Source of the DNA: an uncultured Burkholderiales bacterium
Lineage (GTDB): Bacteria; Pseudomonadota; Gammaproteobacteria; Burkholderiales; Burkholderiaceae_C
Assembly: GCA_945952065.1 (NCBI GenBank)
Contig: CAMFGY010000034.1
Span: forward strand, 1 to 49,020
Length of the DNA: 49,020 bases
Direction: 5' to 3'
The notes below the pieces were generated by a model, which saw only the letters and a list, made by a program, of their open reading frames with translations, made no database searches and was not told the DNA's origin. Position numbers and translations under genes: made by a program. Shown here in pieces: positions 25,776-35,347 of this stretch; within the stretch, counting starts at the first letter, position 1; each line of letters starts with the position of its first letter.

Positions 25776-27773
25776 TCAGCGTGCGGTCAGGCGGATCAAT
25801 TCATCAAACATGGACTGCGCCGCCTGCAGCACCTTGGCTGCTGCTTGATAGCCCTGTTGGTACTGCATGAGGCGCGAAGCTTCTTCATCGATATTGACCC
25901 CGGCTTGGCCGGCGCGGGTGGACTCGGCATCCGCCGCAACCGCCACAGACACGCTGGACAAATAGGTGGCCCCCTGCACCCGTGAGCCAATCTCGCTCAT
26001 GGTGGCGGCATAGGCCTCGTTGAGGGTGGAGCCCACCGCCACGCTGCCATCGGGCAGCAGACGTTGCCCGACCAGCTTCTCGCCCTGGATGTTCAAAAAG
26101 GCCTTGGCATTGCCGTTGTTGGTGGCCGGGAACTTGGTCTTCTCAATCTGGATGGTGTCGTTCTTGCGAGGCACGCCGTTCAAGCTCAGCTCAAAGCCCA
26201 GGTCGATAGGGGGCGTTGCGCTGGGTTCATTGCCGATGCGCTGGCCCGCCGACCATGTGCCGTTCAAGACGCTGCCGTCGGCCAGGGTCAAGGTGTACTG
26301 CACTTTGGCGGCATCCAGGGGATCGGGGTCGCCAAACGTGATGGTCATGGGCGCTTGGTTCACGTCCAGCTTGCCGTTGACGGCATACAAGGAGTTGACC
26401 GTGGTGGAGCCCTTGTTGTCGATATTGGTGGTGGCGGTCAAGGGGGAGGCCGCGGCGATGCCCGAGGTGGAGTCCAGGATCCGCTTCATATCGATGGCGG
26501 CCTGCGCCACCGGCTCCAGAATGAAGGAGTCCCCGAGGCCCGGTGCGGCCGAGGTGAAATCGATTTTGAATCCGTCCACCGAATCCCCGTCATAGACGGT
26601 GCGCTTGCTGCCGTCGCTGAGCCGCGTCAATTGGTAGGCCCCGGGCGTGCCCGAGGGGTCGGTTTCCAATTTGTAGGCGCTGGCTTGCAACTGACTGGCA
26701 TTGGTCACCGTCAGCTTGACGCCGGCGGTGAAGCTGCCGTCCGGATTGCGAGCATTGGTGTTGGCGGGCAGGGCGCGGGCGGCGCCAATGCCAAACATCG
26801 GCACGCCTTTGCCCGGCGGATTGGACAAGTCCAGACCCAAGGCTTGTTGATCATTGACTCGGGCCGACAGTGCTGCAGCCATCTGACCGAGCAGGTTGCG
26901 GGCATCTTGCAGATCTTTGTTTTGGTACTGCAGCAGGGCCGTCAAAGAGCCGCCGGTCAGCACGCTTTCGTCCAGGGCCAGATTGCCATTGCTATTGACC
27001 ATGCTGAGGGCGGCCCGGCGGTCGTCGTAGGGATCGGGTGTCACAGCCAATTGCTGGGCCTGGGCCCCGAGCACCAGTCTTTGGCCGCCGCCGATGAAAA
27101 CACCCAAGGTGCCGTCATTGGCGGCTAAGGTGGTGACTTGGATGTACTCGCTGAGTTTGGAGACCAGTTGGTCGCGCTGATCCAGCAAGTCATTGGGTTG
27201 GTGGCCCGTGCCATTGGTGCGCGCGATTTGGTCGTTCGCAAAAGCGATTTGTTTGCTCAGCTGGTTGACCACATCGACATTGGCCTTCAAGTCGCTGACC
27301 ACGCCCGACTGCAGATCGGCAAGCTGTTGACCCGCGCTGGAAAAACGCGAAGCCAACTCGGTGGCCCGGCCCATCACCACCTGGCGAGCTGAAGGGTCGC
27401 CCGGGCGGCTGGCCACATCCACCATGGCGTTGAGGAACTGGCCTGCCGCCGCGCCCAAGCCTGTCTCCCCCGGGGGAAAAAGTTTTTCCAGCTGCGACAA
27501 CTGGCTCATGCGCGTGGAGTCCATGCTGGCGATGGACTTGCTGGTGCTGGCCTGCCGTGTCAGGAATTCGTTATGGGCCCGCTCTACCGTCTGAACATTG
27601 ACCCCCTTGCCAAAGAAACCTGCGCCGGTGAACTGGCCATCTGGCGTGGTCAGCACCACCGATTGACGGGAATAGCCCGGTGTGTTGGCGTTGGCGATGT
27701 TTTGGCCCACCGCCTGCAGTGCCGCCTGATTGGCGAACATGGCGCGGATGCCAATTGAAAGCAGGGCTCCCAT
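25776..27773 (-). CDS. flgK: FlgK, hook-associated protein 1
   Basis: A 665-residue hook-filament junction protein. The N-terminus has the axial-protein signature QNIANANTPGYSRQ (about 24-37). The C-terminus has the matching helical motif LMQYQQGYQAAAKVLQAAQSMFDELI. The long middle (about 200-560) includes Gly/Asn/Thr-rich beta domains. It lies 28 bp downstream of flgJ and upstream of flgL, the usual order. The FlgN chaperone for FlgK and FlgL is encoded at 36772. Confidence 0.95.
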   Translation of the reverse strand: MGALLSIGIRAMFANQAALQAVGQNIANANTPGYSRQSVVLTTPDGQFTGAGFFGKGVNVQTVERAHNEFLTRQASTSKSIASMDSTRMSQLSQLEKLFPPGETGLGAAAGQFLNAMVDVASRPGDPSARQVVMGRATELASRFSSAGQQLADLQSGVVSDLKANVDVVNQLSKQIAFANDQIARTNGTGHQPNDLLDQRDQLVSKLSEYIQVTTLAANDGTLGVFIGGGQRLVLGAQAQQLAVTPDPYDDRRAALSMVNSNGNLALDESVLTGGSLTALLQYQNKDLQDARNLLGQMAAALSARVNDQQALGLDLSNPPGKGVPMFGIGAARALPANTNARNPDGSFTAGVKLTVTNASQLQASAYKLETDPSGTPGAYQLTRLSDGSKRTVYDGDSVDGFKIDFTSAAPGLGDSFILEPVAQAAIDMKRILDSTSGIAAASPLTATTNIDNKGSTTVNSLYAVNGKLDVNQAPMTITFGDPDPLDAAKVQYTLTLADGSVLNGTWSAGQRIGNEPSATPPIDLGFELSLNGVPRKNDTIQIEKTKFPATNNGNAKAFLNIQGEKLVGQRLLPDGSVAVGSTLNEAYAATMSEIGSRVQGATYLSSVSVAVAADAESTRAGQAGVNIDEEASRLMQYQQGYQAAAKVLQAAQSMFDELIRLTAR

Positions 27774-27801
27774 CAGGTGTGCTCCTCGGCTCTAGCGATG
27801 A

Positions 27802-28716
27802 TCAAGCCATGGCGCGTTGCACACGCACCGTGGTGTTGATGACGCGGGCCAGCTTTTCGGCGTATTCGGGGTCGGTGGCGTAACCGGCTTTTTGCAAGCC
27901 GCGCGCAAAGCCCTCGGCGCTGCCGCTTTGAGCCTGCGCCACCACCTTGCTGTAGCGCTCATTGCTGCCGATCAGCTTGGCATAGTCTTTGAAGGCTTCT
28001 TCGTAGCTGCTGTAGGCGCGGAACTTGGCGGTGACTTTCTGGGCCTTGCCATCGATGTATTCGGTGGTCTGCACCTCGGCCACGGGGCCGGTCCAGTTGG
28101 GTGTGGCTTTGATGCCAAACACATTGAAGGACGGCGTGCCGCCCGCGCCGGTGATCTCGCGCTTGCCCCAGCCCGATTCATGGGCCGCCTGGGCCAACAT
28201 AAAGCTGGCCGGGATGCCGGTCTGGGCCTCGGCCGCTTTGGCGGCGCTGTCGTGCTTTTGAATAAAGCTCTGCACATGCGGCGCCACGCCTTTTTTGGCC
28301 AGGGCGGGCAAAGGCTGAACGGCTTTGTCTGCGCCCTTGTCTTGGATGCCCATCTGGCGTTGCAGCTGGCGCTGGATGGCGTCGGACAGGCCGCCGGGCA
28401 GGCCGCTCATCTTGCCGGCGAACTGGGTGTCCAGCATCTCGGTGCCCATCTGGGTGGCCGAGTTGTCCATCATGCCGGTGGCCATGGTGGAGGCGCGCAT
28501 GCTCTTCATCACCTCTTGCATGAAGAGCGACTCAAATTGCTTGGCGGTCTCGCGAATGCTCGATTTGGGGTCGCGCGCGGCGGCGCCCTTGAGGGCCTCG
28601 ATCGAGCGCATGTCCACATTCAAATTGCCGTTGTTGCCCAGGCTGGCGCTGCGCCCGGAAAGACTGCTCAGGCCGCTGCTGCCGCCTGGGTGGATGGGGA
28701 GGGGGGTTACTGCCAT
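27802..28716 (-). CDS. flgJ: FlgJ, rod assembly protein with peptidoglycan hydrolase domain
   Basis: A 304-residue two-domain FlgJ. The N-terminal rod-binding domain (about 50-120) has AKQFESLFMQEVMKSMR. The C-terminal glucosaminidase-type domain (about 150-300) has AQAAHESGWGKREI, with E180 as the likely catalytic acid and a later YSSYEEAFKDYAKLI. It caps the rod and cuts peptidoglycan for rod passage. Single-domain FlgJ is common in other groups; the fused form is typical of beta- and gammaproteobacteria. The start is one base from the flgI stop, so they are probably coupled. Confidence 0.95.
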   Translation of the reverse strand: MAVTPLPIHPGGSSGLSSLSGRSASLGNNGNLNVDMRSIEALKGAAARDPKSSIRETAKQFESLFMQEVMKSMRASTMATGMMDNSATQMGTEMLDTQFAGKMSGLPGGLSDAIQRQLQRQMGIQDKGADKAVQPLPALAKKGVAPHVQSFIQKHDSAAKAAEAQTGIPASFMLAQAAHESGWGKREITGAGGTPSFNVFGIKATPNWTGPVAEVQTTEYIDGKAQKVTAKFRAYSSYEEAFKDYAKLIGSNERYSKVVAQAQSGSAEGFARGLQKAGYATDPEYAEKLARVINTTVRVQRAMA

Positions 28717-28717
28717 G

Positions 28718-29866
28718 TCAAATCACCTCAAGCTCGGCGTTCAAGGCGCCTGCGCTTTTCATCGCCTGCAAAATTGCCAGCAGGTCTTGAGGGGTGGCGC
28801 CCAGGGAGTTGAGCGCCTTCACCACATCGGCCAGCTTGGCTCCAGCCGGCAGTTGGATCAGGTTGCCGGGGTCCTGTTTGATCGAGATGTCGGTTTTTTC
28901 GGTGACCGTGGTCTGCCCCCCGGCCATGGCATTGGGCTGGCTCACCTGCGGCGTGGAGGTGATGGTGACCGACAGATTGCCGTGCGCCACCGCGCAGGCC
29001 GCCAGGGTCACTGCCTGGTTCAGCACCACCGAGCCGGTGCGGGCATTGATGATGATGCGGGCGGCCGGTTCGGCCATATCGAAGGCCAGGTTCTCCATGT
29101 CCGCCAAGAAGTTGACCCGCTCATTCGGGTCGATGGGGGCGCGCACCCGCACCACGCGGCCGTCCAGCGCCTGGGCCACGCCAGTGCCTTTGGCGCGGTT
29201 GATGGCCTGGGCCACGGCACGCGCGGTGTTGAAGTCGGCCGAGTTCAGGTCCAACTGGATGTACTCGCCGTTTTGCAGCGGCGTGACCACACTGCGCTCC
29301 ACCAGGGCCCCGGCGGGAATCCGGCCTGCTGACAGGTGGTTGACCTGGACCTTGGAGCCACCGGCCGAAGCGCCGGCACCGGCCACGATCAGATTGCCTT
29401 GCGCCATGGCGTAAACCTGTCCGTCCGCACCGCGCAGCGGCGTGGCGATCAAGGTGCCGCCGCGCAAGCTTTTGGCATTGCCGATGGAGGCCACATTGAT
29501 GTCGAGTTGCTGACCCGGTTGCGCGAAAGCGGGCAACTGGGTGGTGACCATCACCGCGGCAATATTCTTGGGCTGCATGGTGACGCCCGGCGGCAAGGTC
29601 ACGCCGAACTGTTGCAGCATGGCGGCCAGGCTTTGGCCGGTGAAGGGCGATTGGGTGGTTTGGTCGCCGGTGCCGTCCAGCCCGACCACCAGACCGTAGC
29701 CGGTCAAGGCATTGCTGCGCACGCCTTGGATGGCCGCCACTTCCTTGATGCGGGCGGCTTGGCTGCTGGTGCTGGCGACCAGCCCCAGCAGGCCGAACAG
29801 GGCACAGACCAGGGTCAAGGTCAGGCGAGAGGCGGCGCGGGGCTTGGGGGTGGCGGTGGTTTGCAT
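28718..29866 (-). CDS. flgI: FlgI, flagellar P-ring protein
   Basis: A 382-residue periplasmic P-ring subunit. A Sec signal peptide is visible (hydrophobic core LTLVCALFGLLGLVAS, likely cut after SSQA near residue 37). Family blocks follow: ARIKEVAAIQGVRSNALTGYGL, VGLDGTGDQT, PKNIAAVMVTTQLP and the C-terminal LGATPQDLLAILQAMKSAGALNAELEVI. It surrounds the rod in the peptidoglycan layer and needs the FlgA chaperone, encoded at 35379. No clear ribosome site precedes the ATG. It lies 43 bp downstream of flgH. Confidence 0.96.
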   Translation of the reverse strand: MQTTATPKPRAASRLTLTLVCALFGLLGLVASTSSQAARIKEVAAIQGVRSNALTGYGLVVGLDGTGDQTTQSPFTGQSLAAMLQQFGVTLPPGVTMQPKNIAAVMVTTQLPAFAQPGQQLDINVASIGNAKSLRGGTLIATPLRGADGQVYAMAQGNLIVAGAGASAGGSKVQVNHLSAGRIPAGALVERSVVTPLQNGEYIQLDLNSADFNTARAVAQAINRAKGTGVAQALDGRVVRVRAPIDPNERVNFLADMENLAFDMAEPAARIIINARTGSVVLNQAVTLAACAVAHGNLSVTITSTPQVSQPNAMAGGQTTVTEKTDISIKQDPGNLIQLPAGAKLADVVKALNSLGATPQDLLAILQAMKSAGALNAELEVI

Positions 29867-29909
29867 GATGGTCGTGAAGGGGGACTTCTACGACCGATTC
29901 TGCGCAAAC

Positions 29910-30599
29910 TTAAGTCGGCGAAAGGTTCAAAAAGAACCGTGACAACCAGCCTATTCCATGGGCGTCAGCCGTGGCGCCGCGACCCTTTTGTTCGATCCGA
30001 ACATTGGCCACCGAGGCCGAAGGCACGACGTTGCCTTGAGTGATCATGTGGGGGTCGACCTGCCCCGAGAAGCGCAGCACATCGACGTTGTGGTTCACCC
30101 CGATCTGCTTCTCGCCACTGATCATCAGGTGGCCATTGGGCAGCACGGCGGTCACCACGGCGGTGATGGTGCCGGAGAACTCATTGGAGTTTTCGTTGGT
30201 GCCCTTGCCCGCTGATTTGGTGGCTGAGCTGCCGGTGGCGGTGGCGCGCGCAAAGGCGGCCGGGCTGACGAAGGGAATCGCGCTGACCGAGGCGCTCAGC
30301 GAGCCGCTTTTGTTCAACTCGCTGGTGGAAGTTTGGCTGGCGCTGATCTTCTCGACGATTTGCACGACCAAGGTGTCGCCCACCAAGCGGGCGCGATGGT
30401 CTTCGAACAAGGGGCGATAGCTGGCCGCCTGGTAGATGGCGCCATTGCTGGGCGGCATGACCGGCAAGGAGGGCAGATGCACCACCGGGGGCGGCTGCAT
30501 CTCGACCTGCGGCTCGCGATACAGCGTGCCGCAAGCGCTCAGCAGCAGGGGCAGGGTGGCTGCCAACAAACCGGTGCGAAAAGCGTGTGCGTGTTTCAT
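29910..30599 (-). CDS. flgH: FlgH, flagellar L-ring lipoprotein
   Basis: A 229-residue outer-membrane lipoprotein. The N-terminal signal has a lipobox LLSAC, with C23 as the lipidated residue. The body has family segments AIYQAASYRPLFEDHRARLVGDTLVVQIVEK, shown here only in part, a Ser/Thr/Ala-rich linker, GTITAVVTAVLPNGHLMISG and the C-terminal end DAHGIGWLSRFFLNLSPT. It forms the L-ring bushing in the outer membrane. It lies 19 bp downstream of flgG in the flg operon. Confidence 0.93.
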   Translation of the reverse strand: MKHAHAFRTGLLAATLPLLLSACGTLYREPQVEMQPPPVVHLPSLPVMPPSNGAIYQAASYRPLFEDHRARLVGDTLVVQIVEKISASQTSTSELNKSGSLSASVSAIPFVSPAAFARATATGSSATKSAGKGTNENSNEFSGTITAVVTAVLPNGHLMISGEKQIGVNHNVDVLRFSGQVDPHMITQGNVVPSASVANVRIEQKGRGATADAHGIGWLSRFFLNLSPT

Positions 30600-30618
30600 G
30601 ACAAAAGCCCTGAGTCGA

Positions 30619-31401
30619 TCAAATCTGCGAGAGCTTTTGCAGCATCTGATCCGAGGTTTGAATCGCCTTGGAGTTCATTTCATAGGCGCGCTGGGTTTGG
30701 ATCATGGCCACCAACTCTTCCACCACATTGACGTTGGAGGTTTCCACATAGCCTTGCTGGATGGCGCCCATGCCGTTGGCTGTGGGCGCACCGGTGGCGG
30801 GCGTGCCCGAGGCGGCGGTTTCGGCAAACAGGTTTTGGCCCTTGGGATCCAGACCGGCCGGATTGATGAAGTTGGCCAACTGCACCTGACCGAGGGTCTG
30901 CGGCGTGGCCGAGCCCGGCACGGTGATGCTGACGGTGCCATCGTTGCCGACCGACAGGCTTTGCGCATTGGCGGGCACGGTGATGCCGGGCAAGACGGTG
31001 TAGCCATTGCTGGTGACGATCTGGCCTGCGGCGTCGAGCTGGAAGGAGCCGTCGCGGGTGTAGGCGGTGGTGCCATCGGGCATTTGCACCTGGAAGAAGC
31101 CATTGCCCTTGATGGCCATGTCCAGATTGTTGGTGGTCTGCTGCAGATTGCCTTGGCTGTAAATGCGTGCTGTGGCCACCGGGCGCACCCCGAGGCCCAG
31201 CTGCAAGCCGGTGGGCAGCTGGGTTTGCTCGGTGGTGTTGGCGCCGCTTTGACGCAGGTTTTGATAGATCAAGTCTTCAAAAATTGCATGCGAGCGCTTG
31301 TAGCCATTGGTCGAGACATTGGCCAGATTGTTCGAGATGGTGTCCAGCTGGGTTTGCTGGGCTTCCATGCCGGTCTTGGAGATGTGCAGTGATCGCATCA
31401 T
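30619..31401 (-). CDS. flgG: FlgG, distal rod protein
   Basis: A 260-residue distal rod protein. The N-terminus [20 protein letters not shown] continues into the axial motif [15 protein letters not shown], and the C-terminus has [29 protein letters not shown]. Both are the paired helices of rod/hook proteins. The length matches the family (about 260). Two adjacent ATGs (31401 and 31398) are possible starts. It lies 24 bp downstream of flgF. Confidence 0.96.
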   Translation of the reverse strand: MMRSLHISKTGMEAQQTQLDTISNNLANVSTNGYKRSHAIFEDLIYQNLRQSGANTTEQTQLPTGLQLGLGVRPVATARIYSQGNLQQTTNNLDMAIKGNGFFQVQMPDGTTAYTRDGSFQLDAAGQIVTSNGYTVLPGITVPANAQSLSVGNDGTVSITVPGSATPQTLGQVQLANFINPAGLDPKGQNLFAETAASGTPATGAPTANGMGAIQQGYVETSNVNVVEELVAMIQTQRAYEMNSKAIQTSDQMLQKLSQI

Positions 31402-31425
31402 GGCGGGAGTCCTTGTTCAGTCGCT

Positions 31426-32154
31426 TCAGGCATTGCCCAGCAGCTTGGCGGATTGCTGGCCCTGGGTCTGGGCGATTTGCAGCAACTTCATTTGTTGTTC
31501 GAACTGGCGGCCTGCCGCGATCATGGCGACCATGGTCGCGACCGCGCTGACGTTGGAGCCTTCCAAGGCGCCATCTTGCAAACGGGCGTTGGCGTCGGCC
31601 GGCAGCTGGGCGCCATCGGCGGTGCGGAACAAGCCGTCGGTGCCTCGCGTGAGCGGCGCTTCCGAGTTGACCAGCTTGAGCCGCCCCACCGTGGTGGTGG
31701 TGCCGCGGCTGTCTTTGGCGCTGATGGTGCCGTCACTGCCGATCGAGAGTTCGCTGTTTTGCGGCACATTGATCGGCCCGCCATCGCCCAGCACTTGCAA
31801 GCCATTGCGCAGCACCAGCAGGCCTTCGGCATTCACGTCGATGGCGCCGGCCCGGGTGTAGGCCTCGGTGCCGTCGAGTGCTTGCACCGCCAGCCAGGCT
31901 TTGTCTTTCATGGCCACATCCAGATTGCGTCCGGTGGTGGTGATGGCACCGCCCTCGGGGTTGTAGCCCGTGGTGGTTTCCAGCGAATAGACCCGGGTGC
32001 TGGCGCCGCTGCCATTGACGGGGACGGCCCGAAAGGCTTGCAACTCCTCGCGGAAGCCATTCGTTGAGACATTGGCCAGATTGTTGGCCAGCACGTCTTG
32101 CCGCTGCATCGCGGCCTTGGCGCCCGCCATCGAGAGGTAAATCATGCGGTCCAT
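31426..32154 (-). CDS. flgF: FlgF, proximal rod protein
   Basis: A 242-residue rod protein. It starts MDRMIYLSMAGAKAAMQRQD, has the axial motif [15 protein letters not shown], and ends with VATMVAMIAAGRQFEQQMKLLQIAQ. Position between flgE and flgG and the shorter length separate it from FlgG. An internal ATG three codons in could also serve as start. It lies 32 bp downstream of flgE. Confidence 0.95.
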   Translation of the reverse strand: MDRMIYLSMAGAKAAMQRQDVLANNLANVSTNGFREELQAFRAVPVNGSGASTRVYSLETTTGYNPEGGAITTTGRNLDVAMKDKAWLAVQALDGTEAYTRAGAIDVNAEGLLVLRNGLQVLGDGGPINVPQNSELSIGSDGTISAKDSRGTTTTVGRLKLVNSEAPLTRGTDGLFRTADGAQLPADANARLQDGALEGSNVSAVATMVAMIAAGRQFEQQMKLLQIAQTQGQQSAKLLGNA

Positions 32155-32186
32155 GGCAACTCCTGCTCAGTGCGAGGTCAGCGTCA

Positions 32187-33500
32187 TCAACGCAGATTGA
32201 CAATGGTCTGCAGCACTTGGTCCTGCGTCTTGATGGTTTGCGCGCTGGCTTGATAGGCACGTTGCGCCGTCACCATATTGACCAGCTCGGCGGTCAAGTC
32301 GACGTTGGATTCCTCCAGTGCACCGGACTGCAAAGAGCCCAGATTGCCGTCACCCGGCACGCCCACCACCGGCTCACCCGAGCCAAAGGTGCGCGACCAG
32401 ACATTGCCGCCCATGGGCTGCAGGCCCTGGGGGTTGCGGAAATTGGCCAACTCAATGCGGCCCGCCGGCTTGGACTGGCCGTTGGAGTAGCGCGCCATGA
32501 CGATGCCGGTGTTCTCGATCAAGATGCCCGAGAGCTGCCCCGGGGCGTAACCGTCCTGGGTCAAATTGGTCACCGCAAAGCTGGAGCCGTTTTCCGTGGC
32601 GCCGAGCAGGTTCAGTTGAATGCCCGGGATGTCCAGGGTTGCGGCCCCACGCGAGTTGACCCCGGCGGGCACATCCATATTGATGGGGGCCGTGGGACTG
32701 ATGGCCTTGCCGCCATTGCGCGGGAAGGTGATGGTGGTGTAGGGCGTGGTCGGGTTGCCGGCCGCATCGGTGGCAATCGCCGCGCCCGAAGAATCGGTGG
32801 TGAAGTTGGCGCCATTGGCGGTGGCGTAGACATTCCAAGTGGTGCTGCCATCTGCGGCCGGGTCACTCTTTTGGAAGTAAAAGGTGATGGCCACATCCTG
32901 GCCCTTGGCGTCATAGGCGGTCAGCGAGGTGGCGTTGTTGTAGGTGGACGGGCTCTTCAGGTCAATGCCCGTGCCCGTGCCGCCTGGGGCCGTGGTTTTG
33001 GAGCGCGAGTCCAAATTGAATTCGGTGACGATGGAGCCGGTTGTTTTGGGCGCGATCCCCGAGGTGGGCAGCTTCATGGGCTGAGCCAAGCCGGGTTGGA
33101 TCACCCCGGAGGCATCTGCCGGGTAGCCCAGCAGCTTGAGCTGATCGTTGTTGACCACATAGCCGTCTTTGCTGAGCTTGAACTGGCCATTGCGGCTGTA
33201 CATCACCGGGTTGACGCCGTCGCTGACCTGAAAGAAGCCACCGCCATTGATGGCCAAATCCATGGGGCTTTCGGTGGTGGTGATATTGCCCTGCGTGAAC
33301 TGCTGGGCCACCGACGCGAGTGCGGTGCCAATGCCGACCGGGCTGCTGCCGGCGCCATTGAGCGAGCCGGCGTAGACGTCTTTGAACTCAGCGCGAGAGG
33401 CTTTCGAGCCATAGGTGCTGGAGTTGGCAATATTGTTGCCAATCACATCGAGGTTGCGGCTGGCACCGTTCAAACCGGAAAGGCCTTGTTGGAAGCTCAT
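32187..33500 (-). CDS. flgE: FlgE, flagellar hook protein
   Basis: A 437-residue hook subunit. The N-terminus has SFQQGLSGLNGASRNLDVIG followed by NNIANSSTYGSKASRAEF. The C-terminus has LVNMVTAQRAYQASAQTIKTQDQVLQTI. The middle is Gly/Ser/Thr-rich, with typical hook D1/D2 segments. Its polymerisation is capped by FlgD, encoded immediately upstream at 33585. Length is within the FlgE range. No frameshift is visible. Confidence 0.95.
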   Translation of the reverse strand: MSFQQGLSGLNGASRNLDVIGNNIANSSTYGSKASRAEFKDVYAGSLNGAGSSPVGIGTALASVAQQFTQGNITTTESPMDLAINGGGFFQVSDGVNPVMYSRNGQFKLSKDGYVVNNDQLKLLGYPADASGVIQPGLAQPMKLPTSGIAPKTTGSIVTEFNLDSRSKTTAPGGTGTGIDLKSPSTYNNATSLTAYDAKGQDVAITFYFQKSDPAADGSTTWNVYATANGANFTTDSSGAAIATDAAGNPTTPYTTITFPRNGGKAISPTAPINMDVPAGVNSRGAATLDIPGIQLNLLGATENGSSFAVTNLTQDGYAPGQLSGILIENTGIVMARYSNGQSKPAGRIELANFRNPQGLQPMGGNVWSRTFGSGEPVVGVPGDGNLGSLQSGALEESNVDLTAELVNMVTAQRAYQASAQTIKTQDQVLQTIVNLR

Positions 33501-33584
33501 GGTAAATCCTTGCGAAACGACAGGTCGTGGGTGGCGGGGAGTGCCACGGTCACGCTTGTTTTTGTTGATCGATCAAAACTTCTA

Positions 33585-34223
33585 TCAATCAATGGTTTTG
33601 ACGGTGCCGTAGTCCACCAGGCCGGCGTTCTGCAATTGCAGTTGCAGCTTGGAGCCTCCGGTGTTGACGGCCATCACCTTGTCCATGGAGAAGGGGGTGC
33701 TGGGGATGGTGCTGCTGCCTTTGCTTGCGGTGATACGGAATTGGTACTTGGCGTCGGGCGTGTTTTTGCCGCCCTCCCACTTGAAGGTCTGGCGCCCCTT
33801 GCTTTGGGCGCCCAGTTGGACGGTGTCGACGATGCCCCCCGCGCCATTGAGCACTTCCAGCTTGACCTGGTCGGCCGGGGTGTCCAAGGTGAAGCCACCT
33901 TCGCCCACACCGTTCACCATATTGAGGCGGTTGCCCTCGACGGTGACCGGGCGTCCCACCAGCGAGACGCTTTGCAAGGCCTGCATCTGCGTGAATTGGG
34001 TGGAGAGGTTTTTGATGCTGGCGTCCAGGGTGCTGACGCCGCTGACGGTCTGGATCTGCGCCATCTGGCTGGTCACCTGGGCGTTGTCCATGGGGTTCAT
34101 CGGATCTTGGTTCTTCATCTGCGCCACCAGCAGCTTGAGGAAGCGATCCTGCGTGTCGGCCGCATTCTTGGTGCTTTGCTGCGGGAGAGCCGTCGGTGTG
34201 TTGACGATGGTGCTGACGTCCAT
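33585..34223 (-). CDS. flgD: FlgD, hook capping protein
   Basis: A 212-residue hook-cap protein, needed to assemble FlgE. The conserved N-terminal block (about 27-57) reads RFLKLLVAQMKNQDPMNPMD, then NAQVTSQMAQIQ. The C-terminal part has the FlgD Ig-like/tudor region (VTVEGNRLNM and later VMAVNTGGSKLQLQL). It lies 42 bp downstream of flgC and 84 bp upstream of flgE. Confidence 0.95.
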   Translation of the reverse strand: MDVSTIVNTPTALPQQSTKNAADTQDRFLKLLVAQMKNQDPMNPMDNAQVTSQMAQIQTVSGVSTLDASIKNLSTQFTQMQALQSVSLVGRPVTVEGNRLNMVNGVGEGGFTLDTPADQVKLEVLNGAGGIVDTVQLGAQSKGRQTFKWEGGKNTPDAKYQFRITASKGSSTIPSTPFSMDKVMAVNTGGSKLQLQLQNAGLVDYGTVKTID

Positions 34224-34265
34224 GATGGGCCTTTCGGGTCAATCGGGTTGGGCGAGCGCAGTCGC

Positions 34266-34682
34266 TCAGGACTGACCCATTTGCAAGGTCTTGAGCAGCA
34301 GGTTTTTGGCCGTGCTCATCACCTCGATATTGTTTTGATAGGAGCGCGAGGCCGAGATCATGTTGACCATCTCTTCGACCGAATTGACATTGCTGTAGGT
34401 GACATAGCCCTCGGCATCGGCCTTGGGGTGTTTGGGGTCGTGCACGCGCCGGCCAGGGGTCTGGTCTTCGCTGATGGCGCTGACCTTCACGCCCGCGCTG
34501 CCGATGTCATTGGCCGCGCCCATCAAGGCGGTTTGGAACACCACCTGACGGGCTTTGTAGGCCTCGCCATCCGGGCCGGCTACGGTGTCGGCGTTGGCCA
34601 GATTGCTGGCCACCACATTGAGGCGTTGGCTTTGGGCGCTGACGGCGCTGCCCGAGACATTGAAAATTTGAAACATCGACAT
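34266..34682 (-). CDS. flgC: FlgC, proximal rod protein
   Basis: A 138-residue rod protein with the N-terminal motif QRLNVVASNLANADT and the C-terminal ISASRSYQNNIEVMSTAKNLLLKTLQMG. The length and the internal VTYSNVNSVEEMVNMI segment fit FlgC. It lies 45 bp downstream of flgB in the operon. Confidence 0.95.
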   Translation of the reverse strand: MSMFQIFNVSGSAVSAQSQRLNVVASNLANADTVAGPDGEAYKARQVVFQTALMGAANDIGSAGVKVSAISEDQTPGRRVHDPKHPKADAEGYVTYSNVNSVEEMVNMISASRSYQNNIEVMSTAKNLLLKTLQMGQS

Positions 34683-34727
34683 GGCAGTCTCCTGAGCCTG
34701 TGGTTCCAGTTCGCCCGTGCAGCCCTA

Positions 34728-35192
34728 TCAGGCGGCGTTGTGCGACTTCATCGCATCCAAGGCCGTGCGCACCGAGCCGTTGATGAAACGCAAAGTGGCT
34801 TCGTACTTCACGGCGTTGTCCGCAAAACTGGCGCGTTCGCGGTCCATGTCCACGGTGTTGCTGTCCATATTGGTTTGCGCGGCGGTGGAAAACAAAAGGT
34901 CCGACTCGCGGCGGCTGCCGACCGACAAGGCCATATGCCCGCTTTGCGTGCGCGCCAGATTGTTGGAGCCGGCGCTGGCACCCGGCGTGCTTGGGGCGCT
35001 GCCATTGGCGGCGTAGCCCGAGCTGCTGGCGGAGGTGGCCTCGCGCAGGGCTCGCGCAAAGTCCATATCGCGGGCCTGATAGCCCGGCGTGTCGGCGTTG
35101 GCGATATTGCTGGCCAGCAAACGCTGCCGCTCGGACCGCAAGGCCAGGGCCTGGGTCTGGAAATTCAAGGCATCGGTGAGTCGGTTCAGCAT
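34728..35192 (-). CDS. flgB: FlgB, proximal rod protein
   Basis: A 154-residue rod protein beginning MLNRLTDALNFQTQALALRS, with the axial motif LLASNIANADTPGYQARDMDF and C-terminal YEATLRFINGSVRTALDAM. I chose the ATG at 35192 because a GGGGGAA site lies just upstream and the protein then starts as FlgB does. An upstream in-frame extension to 35411 would add about 70 unrelated residues and overlap flgA on the other strand. It is the first gene of the flgB-L cluster. Confidence 0.95.
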   Translation of the reverse strand: MLNRLTDALNFQTQALALRSERQRLLASNIANADTPGYQARDMDFARALREATSASSSGYAANGSAPSTPGASAGSNNLARTQSGHMALSVGSRRESDLLFSTAAQTNMDSNTVDMDRERASFADNAVKYEATLRFINGSVRTALDAMKSHNAA

Positions 35193-35303
35193 GATGGTTC
35201 CCCCTTTTCGCCGCCGGGTCAGGCTGTCTATTCCTTGCCCTGGATCAGGGACGAACGGGGAATAGGCGATGTGACCGGATTGTGTTTTCGGGCCCGCCAA
35301 AAC

Positions 35304-35347
35304 ATTAGCGGGAATAGCGAGGGCTTTGTTGCGCATTTCCAGCCGAG
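35304..35347. promoter_or_regulatory. candidate FlhDC box between flgB and flgA
   Basis: ATTAGCGGGAATAGCG (35304-35319), a 12-bp spacer and CGCATTTCCAGCCGAG (35332-35347) fit the E. coli FlhD4C2 site (two inverted 16-bp halves, N10-12 apart). The left half matches 12 of 16 consensus bases and the right half 9 of 16. The place, between divergent flgB and flgA, is where FlhDC acts in enterics. The right half is weak, and the box lies close to flgA. Confidence 0.35.

Noticed and set aside
35228-35265. CTATTCC/GGAATAG inverted pair as a second FlhDC box
   Set aside because: Half sites are in the opposite order to the FlhDC consensus and their spacing is too long.
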